DNA of 38,691 bases from Nocardiopsis sp. TSRI0078. Its GTDB lineage: Bacteria > Actinomycetota > Actinomycetes > Streptosporangiales > Streptosporangiaceae. The notes beneath the pieces are model-generated. The model was not told where the DNA came from. It saw nothing but the letters and a program-made list of their open reading frames with translations, and made no database searches. Position numbers and translations under genes: made by a program. Positions 10,319 through 20,333 of this stretch are shown here, in pieces. Location of the stretch: NCBI RefSeq assembly GCF_001905145.1, contig NZ_LWLB01000018.1:1-38691 (forward strand), in the 5' to 3' direction. Numbering within the stretch: position 1 is the first letter of the stretch; each line of letters opens with the position of its first letter.

Positions 10319-11491
10319 ATGGAAGACAAGGGGGCCCTCGCCGTGAGCGTTCAGCAATGGATAACGATCGGCGTCGCCGTCGCCATCGCGGTGCTGCTGG
10401 TCTTCGCCGGGCGCTGGGTGCTCAAGCACAAGCTGGGCAGGGTCTGGCGGGTGTCCCGGTACCTGGTCTCGCGTACGACCTACACGGCCTACGGCGCGGC
10501 CGCCGTGCTCGGTGCGAACCTTGCCCTGCCCAACCCGGGCAACGATCCGAACGAGGTGAGCTGGAGCACGTTCCGGACCATCGACCACGCGATGAGCATC
10601 CTCATGATCGCGACGTTGACGGCTCTGGGCATCAGTCTGGCCTACGCCGCCACGGACATGATCCTGGCGCGCCTGTCGATCGCCAACGGCGACGCCGACC
10701 GCAAGGCCCGCCGCCTGCAGACCCAGGTGCGGCTGCTGCGCAGGGTCATCACCTCGATCATCGTGGTCCTGGCGATCGCCGCCATCCTGTTCACCTTCGA
10801 CGAGGTCAAGGCGCTCGGCGCCGGGCTGCTGGCCTCGGCCGGCGTCATCGGCATCGTCGCCGGTGTGGCCGCCCAGTCCACCCTGGGCAACCTGTTCGCC
10901 GGGCTGCAGCTGACCTTCAGCGACGCCCTGCGCATCGGCGACGTGGTCGTGGTCGAGGGTGAGTGGGGCCGGGTCGAGGAGCTCAGCCTGGTCAACGTCA
11001 CCATCAAGATCTGGGACGAGCGCCGCCTCGTGGTGCCGGTCGCCAACTTCACCACGACCAGCTTCGAGAACTGGACCAAGCAGGGCACGGCGATCACCGC
11101 CAAGGTGATGCTGCCGCTGGACTGGGAGGTCCCGATCGAGGAGCTGCGCGAGGAGGCCGGGCGCCTGATCACCTCCAGCAAGCACTGGGACGGGCGCAGC
11201 TGGTCCTGCCAGGTCGTGGACATCACCGAGACCGGCGATGTGATGGTGCGGGTGGTGGCCACCGCCGCCGACACGGGCAACCAGTGGGACATCGCCTGCC
11301 AGATCCGCGAGCACCTGATCAACTGGCTGGTCGCCAACTACCCCGAGTCCCTGCCGCGCGACCGCACCCAGTTCTTCTCCGAGGACGCGAACGAGGCCTC
11401 CTACGCCTCCCAGTTCCCGACCTCGGCGTTCCGGCGCCGCGAGCCCAACGGCGTCAGCGGTCCTTCCGGGGGCGACCCCGGCGAGGCCTGA
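10319..11491 (+). CDS. MscS-family mechanosensitive ion channel
   Basis: This is a small-conductance mechanosensitive channel family member, likely releasing solutes during osmotic downshock. The 390-residue protein has about five membrane segments: residues 15-37, 52-70, 85-112, 130-150 and the pore helix near 155-190. The pore helix reads GLLASAGVIGIVAGVAAQST and runs into LGNLFAGLQLTFSDALRIGD, the MscS beta-domain signature; VVVEGEWGRVEE and ERRLVVPVANFTT follow. ATG 10319 lacks a good Shine-Dalgarno. GTG 10343, preceded by AAGGGGG at eight to nine bases, is an equally good start and would shorten it by eight residues. It diverges from uvrC and ends just before a very strong hairpin. Confidence 0.92.
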   Translation: MEDKGALAVSVQQWITIGVAVAIAVLLVFAGRWVLKHKLGRVWRVSRYLVSRTTYTAYGAAAVLGANLALPNPGNDPNEVSWSTFRTIDHAMSILMIATLTALGISLAYAATDMILARLSIANGDADRKARRLQTQVRLLRRVITSIIVVLAIAAILFTFDEVKALGAGLLASAGVIGIVAGVAAQSTLGNLFAGLQLTFSDALRIGDVVVVEGEWGRVEELSLVNVTIKIWDERRLVVPVANFTTTSFENWTKQGTAITAKVMLPLDWEVPIEELREEAGRLITSSKHWDGRSWSCQVVDITETGDVMVRVVATAADTGNQWDIACQIREHLINWLVANYPESLPRDRTQFFSEDANEASYASQFPTSAFRRREPNGVSGPSGGDPGEA

Positions 11492-11503
11492 GCCCCTGTC
11501 ACG

Positions 11504-11548
11504 ACGCGAACGGCGCCCGGAGCGGATCGCTCCGGGCGCCGTTCGCGT
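11504..11548. terminator. 21-bp perfect hairpin, bidirectional terminator
   Basis: A perfect 21-bp inverted repeat (11504-11524 and 11528-11548) with a 3-base loop sits between the convergent mscS and Rieske genes. Its symmetry and position fit a bidirectional terminator. T runs are absent on both sides. Confidence 0.75.
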
Positions 11549-11574
11549 GTTGGGGGCGGGGCGGGCGCCGCACC

Positions 11575-12006
11575 TCAGGACTCGGCCGCCGACTCCAGGA
11601 TGATGTCGGTGCCGTCGACGGTGACGACGAACGACTCCAGCGGCTCCTGCGCCGGTCCGGTCACCGGCTCCCCCGTGGAGATGTCGAACTCGCTGCCGTG
11701 GCACAGGCAGCGGATGACCTCGTCCACCTCCTGGACGGTGCAGCCCCCGTGCGTGCACGCGGCGCCGAAGGCCCGGTAGTCGTCCTTCTCCGGCTGGGTG
11801 ACGACCAGCTTGCTGTTGCTGAAGACGGTCCCCGCGCCCTCGGGGACGTCGGTGGTCTGTCCGACCACCTGGCCGTACCGGACCTCCTGGGCCCTGGGCT
11901 CCTCGCCGCCGCAGGCGCTCGCGGCCGTGACGGCCGCGGCCGCCCCCGCCGTCCCGAGCAGACGACGCCTGCTCATCCCGCACCCGCACGTCCTCTTACC
12001 GGCCAC
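11575..12006 (-). CDS. Tat-exported Rieske [2Fe-2S] protein
   Basis: This is a small Rieske ferredoxin-type protein, probably an extracytoplasmic electron carrier; partner unknown. The 143-residue protein has a twin-arginine signal (MSRRRLLGTAG) followed by an Ala-rich hydrophobic stretch and a lipobox-like SACGG, so it is likely a Tat-exported lipoprotein. The cluster-binding motifs are intact: CTHGGC and CLCHGSEFD. A short GPAQEPLESF segment precedes the C-terminal strands. The frame extends to TTG 12012, but GTG 12006 is nine bases after GAGGAG and is preferred; ATG 11976, at MSRRR, is also possible. A BlaI/CopY-like palindrome lies just upstream. It is not part of a cytochrome bc operon here. 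Confidence 0.92.
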   Translation of the reverse strand: MAGKRTCGCGMSRRRLLGTAGAAAAVTAASACGGEEPRAQEVRYGQVVGQTTDVPEGAGTVFSNSKLVVTQPEKDDYRAFGAACTHGGCTVQEVDEVIRCLCHGSEFDISTGEPVTGPAQEPLESFVVTVDGTDIILESAAES

Positions 12007-12038
12007 GACCAAACGCTCCTCACCTGCGCCGAAATATC

Positions 12039-12053
12039 ACTACACAATGTAGT
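12039..12053 (-). promoter_or_regulatory. BlaI/CopY-like palindrome upstream of the Rieske gene
   Basis: ACTACA-CAA-TGTAGT is a perfect 6+3+6 palindrome about 30 bases upstream of the Rieske gene start. On the minus strand it is directly followed by GATATT, a plausible -10, so it would overlap the promoter spacer. It resembles the TACA...TGTA operators of BlaI/MecI/CopY repressors, although the 3-base centre is one longer than in some family sites. No such repressor gene lies in this window. Confidence 0.5.
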
Positions 12054-12114
12054 AGCCGTGGCGGAGTGCCCGGATCCGGGGTGTATTTCCGGAGGGGTCC
12101 TCCCCGGCCGGTCC

Positions 12115-14961
<2,847 letters not shown>

Positions 14962-15171
14962 CCTTCGGCATCGGCGCACAGGAAGCGGACCTCGGCGCGC
15001 GGGCGTCGGCCGACCCGTGTGTGGCTTCGCGGTGTGGCGGTCGAGGGCCCCACCGGGGGCCGTCTCGGCCTCGGAGGCGGGCCGCTGAGGGGCGCGGAGA
15101 AGGCCGCGCGGCTCCCCCGCACGTCCAGACTAACGACCGCCGACGACGGTTTCTTCCGCCTCGGAAAAGCA

Positions 15172-15205
15172 GTGGCACCCCGGCGCCGGAGCGCCGAGGT
15201 GCCAC
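15172..15205 (-). terminator. terC terminator hairpin
   Basis: GTGGCACC/GGTGCCAC (8 bp), one mismatch, then CGGCGC/GCGCCG (6 bp) around a 4-base loop. On the minus strand it is followed by TGCTTTTCC, a modest T run. It lies 78 bases past the terC stop. The uvrA promoter abuts its upstream arm. The rest of the 321-base terC-uvrA gap (14962-15282) shows no gene. Confidence 0.65.
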
Positions 15206-15206
15206 C

Positions 15207-15229
15207 ACTATAGACGAACAGTCGTTCGA
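15207..15229 (-). promoter_or_regulatory. LexA (SOS) box and -10 for uvrA
   Basis: ACGAAC-AGTC-GTTCGA at 15214-15229 matches the actinobacterial LexA consensus TCGAAC-N4-GTTCGA at 11 of 12 positions. On the minus strand it is followed immediately by TATAGT (15207-15212), a good -10. LexA bound here would cover the promoter, as expected for SOS control of uvrA. The predicted start is near 15200, giving a leader of about 240 bases. Confidence 0.68.
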
Positions 15230-15282
15230 ATCAGGCCGTTTTGCGGTTTGTCCGGGGATGGGCGGTTCGACCCGCCATGCGG

Positions 15283-16302
15283 TCAGGAGCGGTCGGTCGA
15301 GGGGTCCCTCTCCTCCGCCAGCTCGGGGTGCTTCTTCTCGTCGGACCGGGACTTCAGCAGGCTGCCGACGATGGTGATCGTCATGATGCCGAGGATGACG
15401 GTCAGCGACAGGCCGATACCGATCTCGGGCACGTGCACGCCGTTCTCGTGCAGGGCGTGCAGGATCATCTTCGCGCCGATGAACACCATGATCGCCGACA
15501 GGCCCCAGCTGATGTAGGCCAGACGGTCCATCAGGCCGGCCAGCAGGAAGTACAGCTGGCGCAGGCCCAGCAGGGCGAACGCGTTGGCGGTGAAGACGAT
15601 GTAGGCGTCCTGGGTCAGGCCGAAGATCGCCGGGATGGAGTCGACGGCGAAGACCAGGTCGATCATGCCGATGGCGACGATGACCAGCAGCATCGGCGTG
15701 ACGTGCCGCCTGCCGTCGAGCTTCACCGTGAGCTTGGCGCCGTGGTACTCGTCGGCCACGGGCCAAAAGCGCCTGACCAGGCGCACCGCCGGCGTCTGCG
15801 TGAAGTCCTCGTCCTCGTCGTCGCCCTTCACGTGGTCACGGACGATCTTGTAACCGGTGTAGATGAGGAAGGCGCCGAACAGGTAGAAGACCTCGCTCCA
15901 GGCGTTGATCACCTGGGCGCCGAGGACGATGAAGATACCGCGCATGACCAGCGCGATCACGATACCGACGAGCAGGACCTCGTGCTGGTACTTCCTGGGC
16001 ACCGCGAAGGAGCTCATCAGGAGGTAGAACACGAAGAGGTTGTCGATGCTCAGGCTCTTCTCGGTGACGAACCCGGCGAAGTACTCGGCACCGGCGGCCC
16101 CGCCGCCGAAGTACCAGACACCGAAACCGAACACGATCGCGATGCCGATGTAGAAGACCGCCCACCAGGCGGCCTGCTTCATGCCGAACTCCTGGGGGCC
16201 CTTCTTCTTGCTCCAGGGGTGGTCCACGATGGCCAGGTCGATCACCAGGATGACGACCATGGCTCCGATGGTCGCAGCCCAAAGCCACAAGGGAACGTTC
16301 AC
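15283..16302 (-). CDS. TerC-family integral membrane protein (probable Mn2+ exporter)
   Basis: TerC/Alx-family membrane protein of 339 residues with about nine membrane segments. Family hallmarks are TEKSLSIDNLFVF (about 80-93), FYLFGAFLIYTGYKIV, and the C-terminal FAVDSIPAIFGLTQDAY followed by FALLGLRQLYFLLAGL. Acidic residues within these segments (Asp in SIDN and VDS) are the usual metal-binding candidates. Recent work on the family supports manganese efflux or loading of exported proteins; exact function here is inferred. The GTG start has GGAGGAG nine bases upstream. A probable Mn2+ riboswitch in the leader strengthens the manganese assignment. It has its own terminator. Confidence 0.93.
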   Translation of the reverse strand: MNVPLWLWAATIGAMVVILVIDLAIVDHPWSKKKGPQEFGMKQAAWWAVFYIGIAIVFGFGVWYFGGGAAGAEYFAGFVTEKSLSIDNLFVFYLLMSSFAVPRKYQHEVLLVGIVIALVMRGIFIVLGAQVINAWSEVFYLFGAFLIYTGYKIVRDHVKGDDEDEDFTQTPAVRLVRRFWPVADEYHGAKLTVKLDGRRHVTPMLLVIVAIGMIDLVFAVDSIPAIFGLTQDAYIVFTANAFALLGLRQLYFLLAGLMDRLAYISWGLSAIMVFIGAKMILHALHENGVHVPEIGIGLSLTVILGIMTITIVGSLLKSRSDEKKHPELAEERDPSTDRS

Positions 16303-16323
16303 GAACGGACTCTCCTCCGGTCA

Positions 16324-16348
16324 GTGCGTGCGGGCGGTCTGCACGCAC
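16324..16348 (-). promoter_or_regulatory. Leader hairpin before terC ribosome-binding site
   Basis: A perfect 8-bp stem (GTGCGTGC/GCACGCAC) with a 9-base loop lies between the putative riboswitch core and the terC ribosome-binding site (GGAGGAG at about 16312-16318). It could be part of the switch's expression platform. Confidence 0.4.
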
Positions 16349-16358
16349 GTCGAACAAC

Positions 16359-16463
16359 CGGAGGTCTCTCCCGCTCGCGCCGTCCGGCGGCGAGCCGACG
16401 GCGCCGGGAGGACGACTCTGTCCTCCGTGATGACGACACCGCCGCGACAGGGATACTCCCCTC
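16359..16463 (-). promoter_or_regulatory. Probable yybP-ykoY (manganese) riboswitch
   Basis: Reading on the minus strand, the terC leader contains AGGGGAGTA, then GGTGTCGTCATCACGG, then a GC-rich variable arm, then GGGAGAGACCTCCGG. These blocks, in this order, resemble the Mn2+-sensing yybP-ykoY riboswitches found before terC genes in actinobacteria. The 5' GGGGAG and 3' CCTCC arms can close a basal helix. TACCCT at 16476-16481 is a plausible -10 that would start transcription a few bases before the element. High Mn2+ would be expected to turn terC on. Confidence 0.65.
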
Positions 16464-16614
16464 ACGTGACAAGCAAGGGTACCGGTGGATCACCACGCAC
16501 GGTGCACACCGGACCACGAGCAAGGATGCCATCAAACCCCCCTTGACATAAGTTGCGGCGAAGGTGTTGTTCATCGCACCCCGAGGACATCCTCCCCGAT
16601 CCGCCAGGTCACGG

Positions 16615-16634
16615 GATCCGGACGCCCCCGGATC
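16615..16634 (-). terminator. Hairpin after the envelope gene cluster
   Basis: A perfect 7-bp stem (GATCCGG/CCGGATC) with a 6-base loop lies 70 bases past the glycosyltransferase stop. No T tract follows. It is the only clear stem in the gap before the terC leader (16482-16703), where I see no gene. Confidence 0.35.
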
Positions 16635-16703
16635 GGTGGCCAAGGGCCCGAACCGGACTCGCTCCCCGTGCGCCCCGGCCCACCACCGCGGTACCTTCCC
16701 TGT

Positions 16704-17786
16704 TCACCGCCGCAGTACCGACTTGTACACCCCTGTTGTCGCCTCCACCGCGTCGTCCTCGGTCGGCAGCGCCTTGGCCGCCTCGCGCGAGCGAGCCCGC
16801 ATCTCCTCGGCCAGCCCCGGGTCGTCCAGTACCCGCCCCACCGCGGCGGCGAACGCCTCCGGGTCCCCCGGCGGCACCATCAGGACCGTCCCCGTGTACA
16901 GGTCCGGGATGCCGCCCACCCGGGTGGAGACCACCGGCAGCCCCGCGCGCAGCGCCTCCATGATCACCAGGGACGGCCCCTCCCACTGGCTGGTCAGGCA
17001 GAAGACGTCCGCGGCCGCCAGCAGGTCGGCCACGTCCGAGCGGTATCCCAGCATCCGCACGTCGGCGCGCATCTCCGCGGCCGTGTCGTGCAGGCGCCCC
17101 CACAGGGGCCCGTCCCCGGCGATGGCCACCACCGGTTCGGGACTGCGGTCGGCGATGGCGGGCGCCGCCTCCAACAGCATGTCCAGCCCCTTCTGCTCGG
17201 CCAGGCGGGCGATGGTCAGCAGCAGGGGCCGGTCGGACCGTACCGCCAGGTCGGCCCGGGTGGTCTCGCGCCCGTTCAGCGGGACACCGGTCTCGGGCGC
17301 GGCCACCACCGCCGGCCGGGCGTCCCGGGCCCCCGCCGCGCGCAGCCGCCGCACCAGGTCGCCGGACACGCCCAGCACCGCGTCCGCGCGGCGGGCCACG
17401 ATCCTCTCCAGCACCGGGTAGGCCGCCGAGAGGGGGCCCCGGACCACCGGCGGCGCGTTGTGCGCGGTCACCACCAGCGGTGCGGCGCCCGCCAGCGCGC
17501 ACATCGCACCGGCCCGCAGCCCGTGGGCGTGGACCACGTCCGCGCCCCGGGTCAGGGCACGCAGCCGCAGCACGGCGCCGGGGTCGTTCACGGAAGGGGC
17601 GGCACCGATCGGAACCGGAGAGAACCGCAGCCCCGCCGAGGTGAAGCCGAACTCGCGCTCGGCCGAGGCCGGGCCGAGCACCGCCACCCGGTGGCCGCGT
17701 GCGCGCAGGCCCGCGCCCAGCGAGCGCACGTGGCGCCCCACCCCTCCACTGCTGGTCCCCACGACCAGGGCGATCCTGCTGTTCAC
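16704..17786 (-). CDS. Glycosyltransferase family 4 (GT-B fold)
   Basis: A retaining GT-B glycosyltransferase, 360 residues, cytoplasmic or membrane-peripheral; donor and acceptor unknown. The N-terminal half has GTSSGGVGRHVRSLGAGL (about 10-27) and ADVVHAHGLRAG. The C-terminal half has IARLAEQKGLDMLLEA, IAGDGPLWGRL and the family-4 E-x7-E motif in WEGPSLVIMEALRAGLPVV, followed by STRVGGIPD. The GTG start has AGGAGGGGG about eight bases upstream and overlaps the stop of the MurJ-like gene by four bases (GTGA). It is the last gene of a five-gene run with steA, steB, a WecA-like gene and the flippase, so it most likely adds a sugar to a lipid-linked precursor. Confidence 0.9.
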   Translation of the reverse strand: MNSRIALVVGTSSGGVGRHVRSLGAGLRARGHRVAVLGPASAEREFGFTSAGLRFSPVPIGAAPSVNDPGAVLRLRALTRGADVVHAHGLRAGAMCALAGAAPLVVTAHNAPPVVRGPLSAAYPVLERIVARRADAVLGVSGDLVRRLRAAGARDARPAVVAAPETGVPLNGRETTRADLAVRSDRPLLLTIARLAEQKGLDMLLEAAPAIADRSPEPVVAIAGDGPLWGRLHDTAAEMRADVRMLGYRSDVADLLAAADVFCLTSQWEGPSLVIMEALRAGLPVVSTRVGGIPDLYTGTVLMVPPGDPEAFAAAVGRVLDDPGLAEEMRARSREAAKALPTEDDAVEATTGVYKSVLRR

Positions 17787-19405
17787 CGCTTCCCCCTCCT
17801 GTGTCCGAGTACGGTTCCGACCCGGCCGGCGAGTGCCCGCACCGCTGATCGGTCCACCACCGCCGCGACGGCCGCGTAGGCCGCCATCCCCGCGGCGCCG
17901 GCCACCACGGCGACCGCCGCCGTCTGCCACACACCCCCCATCGGCAGGACCGCGACCACCGAGCGGCCCGCGATCCACCCGACCACACCGCCGAGCACCG
18001 CCGCCACCACCGAGCGCGCGACCCCGTCCAACGCGTCGCGCCCGTGGGTACGCACCACCCCGGCGCACAGCAGCGCGGCGGCCAGGGTCAGGCCGACCGT
18101 GCCGGCCGCACCCAGCCCCGCGATGGTCCACCCCGCGGGCAGCGCCCACACCAGGGACACCGCGCACGCCGTCACCACCAGCCATCCCGCCACCTGGGCG
18201 ATGGCGGCCCGGCGCCCGTGGTGCGAGGCGTACAGGGTCCGGCTGAGCAGGGCGACCAGGCCGAACCCGACCACTCCCGGCGCGTAGGCGAGCAGGGCAC
18301 GCTCCAGCGGCAGCGGGTCCTGCTGGGCGAAGACCAGGGCCACCGGCCCCGCGGCGGCGGCCAGGGCGGTGCCCACGGCGGCGGTGGCCACCACACAGGC
18401 ACGGGCGCTGCCCGAGGTCAGGGAGGCGAACCCCCGCCGGTCGTGCTCGGCGTACGCCACCGCCAGGGCCGTGAACGCGCTGGTGGCGATGGGGACGGCG
18501 ATCACCCCGTAGGGCAGGGTGAACAGGGCCCAGGCATAGGTGTAGAGCACGGCCGCGCCCGCGCCGCCGCCCCAGTTGGCCAGGGCCACCGACAGGAGCA
18601 GGCACACCTGCATGGCCACCAGCGGCAGCAGGGAGGCCGCCGCCAGCGAACGCACCCGCTCCCCCACCCCGGCGGGGAAGGTCAGGCGGGGCCGGGGCCG
18701 CACGCGCAGCCGCCCGGCGGGCCCCAGGACCGTGAGGAAGAGCGCGGCCACCCCCGCGGTGGTGCCCAGGGACAGGGTGAGTTCGGCCGTCGGCGGCAGT
18801 CCCGCGACGTCCTGGCGGTGGTCGGCGCCCAGCGGCACGAAGGCCAGGTAGGCGGCGATGACCACGAGGCTGGACACCAGCGGGGCCAGGGCCGGCGCCA
18901 GGAAGCGGCGGTGGGCCTGCAGGACGCCGTAGAGCACGGAGGCCAGGCCGTAGAGGACGATCTGGGGGGCGAAGACCACGAGCATGCGGGCGGAGAGCGC
19001 GAGCAGCTCCCCCCGGTCGCAACCGGTCCCCGCCCCGAGCATCAGCGACATCGCCGGAACGGAGGCCAGGGCGAGCAGCGCGGACAGGGGCACCGCCAGC
19101 AGCACCGTCCAGGTGATGAGGGCCGAGGCGGTGCGGCGCACCTGCTCGCGGTCGCCGCGCTGGGCGGCGGCGGCCAGGACGGGGACGACCACGGCGGTGA
19201 GCGCCCCGCCGATGACGATCTCGAACAGGACGGCGGGCAGCTGGTTGGCGGTGACGTAGGCGGTGCCCAGGCAGGTGTCGCCGACGGTCTGGGAGAACAC
19301 CACGGTGCGTCCGAACCCCGCCAGGCGGGCCCCCACGGTCACCACCGCGATGAGCGCCGCCGCCGTGCCCACCCCGCGCGTCACCCCGTGAATGGTACGG
19401 GACAC
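17783..19405 (-). CDS. MurJ/MviN-like lipid flippase
   Basis: A 540-residue polytopic protein of the MOP/MurJ superfamily, likely with 14 membrane segments. Typical stretches are the N-terminal VTVGARLAGFGRTVVFSQTVG (one membrane entry), ANQLPAVLFEIVIGGALTAVVVPVL, FAPQIVLYGLASVLYGVLQAHRRFLAPALAP and, near 290-315, YTYAWALFTLPYGVIAVPIAT. It ends with further hydrophobic helices and a short basic tail, with no kinase-like or C-terminal extracytoplasmic domain. The GTG start lies 10 bases after the WecA-like gene stop, with a weak Shine-Dalgarno. In actinobacteria the essential murJ is normally near the origin with trxB and rnpA, so this is more likely a second flippase for another polyprenyl-linked glycan. 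Confidence 0.88.
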   Translation of the reverse strand: MSRTIHGVTRGVGTAAALIAVVTVGARLAGFGRTVVFSQTVGDTCLGTAYVTANQLPAVLFEIVIGGALTAVVVPVLAAAAQRGDREQVRRTASALITWTVLLAVPLSALLALASVPAMSLMLGAGTGCDRGELLALSARMLVVFAPQIVLYGLASVLYGVLQAHRRFLAPALAPLVSSLVVIAAYLAFVPLGADHRQDVAGLPPTAELTLSLGTTAGVAALFLTVLGPAGRLRVRPRPRLTFPAGVGERVRSLAAASLLPLVAMQVCLLLSVALANWGGGAGAAVLYTYAWALFTLPYGVIAVPIATSAFTALAVAYAEHDRRGFASLTSGSARACVVATAAVGTALAAAAGPVALVFAQQDPLPLERALLAYAPGVVGFGLVALLSRTLYASHHGRRAAIAQVAGWLVVTACAVSLVWALPAGWTIAGLGAAGTVGLTLAAALLCAGVVRTHGRDALDGVARSVVAAVLGGVVGWIAGRSVVAVLPMGGVWQTAAVAVVAGAAGMAAYAAVAAVVDRSAVRALAGRVGTVLGHRRGKR

Positions 19406-19415
19406 CGTGACCGTC

Positions 19416-20333
19416 TCACTCGCGCCTGCCCCACCGGTCGAGGCGGCGCAGGACCGGAACCCGGTCGATGACGCGGGAGAAGCTGACGCGCTCGCTGGCC
19501 AGGGTCAGGGCGACCACCCCGCCGAGCAGTGCGGCGCGCAGCGGCCGCGGCGCCCTCGCCGCCGCGGCGGCGCCCAGGGCGGCTCCGAGGGCGTTGGCCC
19601 CCGCGTCGCCGAGCATGCAGCGCTCCGCGAGCTCGTCGGGCAGCAGCACCGCGGAGGCGCCCACGACGGGGCCGAGCAGCGGCGCGGCCGGGGAGGCCAG
19701 GGCGGGGGCCGCGGCGAGCAGGGCGACCTTGGCGGCGCGGCCGGGGCGCAGGTCGAACAGGTTGAGCAGGTTGGCGCTGGCGGCGATGAGCGCACCGTCC
19801 AGGAGGGTGTCCGGCGGGGAGCGGCGCAGCAGGCCGGCCGCGGCGATCCCCGTGGCGCCGATGCCCGCCACCTTGACCATGCCGGTGGTGACCCGCCCCC
19901 GCGCGAGCGCGCCCAGGTGTCCGCGCAGTCCGCGTGCCCGCGCCGAGCCCGCCAGGTCGTCGTAGACGCCGAAGGCGGCGGCGCCCGCCGCGGCCAGCGC
20001 GGAGGCGGCGCGCACGCGCGGGTCCGGACCGGGGACGAGGGCGGTGGCCGCGCACACCCCGCAGGCCAGGGCCGTGCCCTGGTGGAGGGTGACGGTGCGG
20101 CCGCGGAAGTTGGTGCGCTGCCAGCGGCCGGGGGGCACGGGCCGGGAGTCGTCCGGGGCGGGGCGGGGTGCGGGGCGCCCTCCGCCACCGCCCGGCACGG
20201 CGGGGCGGCGGGTGAGCAGGGAGTAGGCGGCGGAGGCCGCGGCCGCGCCGGCCAGGGCGCCGGTCAGCCCCTGGAACAGGAGCGGCGCGGGAGAGGGGGC
20301 CAGGCGGGGGACGGATGTCGTCACAGGTATCAC
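19416..20333 (-). CDS. WecA/MraY-like membrane protein (divergent phosphoglycosyl transferase)
   Basis: A 305-residue membrane protein related to the polyprenyl-phosphate sugar-1-phosphate transferases (MraY/WecA, glycosyl transferase 4 family). Seen: FGVYDDLAG (about 121-129, the DD pair that binds Mg2+), SANLLNLFDLRPGRAAK (about 186-202) and MLGDAGANALGA (about 240-251), with the C-terminal ERVSFSRVIDRVPVLRRLDRWGRR equivalent to the MraY ESFSRVIE region. It differs from active enzymes at FDLRPGR, where family members have N-x-x-D-G. A Pro/Gly-rich loop occupies about 44-70. GTG start overlaps the steB stop by four bases (GTGA). Catalysis is therefore uncertain. Confidence 0.75.
   Translation of the reverse strand: MIPVTTSVPRLAPSPAPLLFQGLTGALAGAAAASAAYSLLTRRPAVPGGGGGRPAPRPAPDDSRPVPPGRWQRTNFRGRTVTLHQGTALACGVCAATALVPGPDPRVRAASALAAAGAAAFGVYDDLAGSARARGLRGHLGALARGRVTTGMVKVAGIGATGIAAAGLLRRSPPDTLLDGALIAASANLLNLFDLRPGRAAKVALLAAAPALASPAAPLLGPVVGASAVLLPDELAERCMLGDAGANALGAALGAAAAARAPRPLRAALLGGVVALTLASERVSFSRVIDRVPVLRRLDRWGRRE

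Noticed and set aside
16543..16548. A perfect TTGACA on the plus strand upstream of the envelope cluster end
   Set aside because: No -10 follows at 16-19 bases and no plus-strand gene lies downstream.
16299..16643. A 114-codon minus-strand open frame across the terC leader
   Set aside because: It runs straight through the putative riboswitch and ends at the terC start, lacks a ribosome-binding site and has an unnatural composition.
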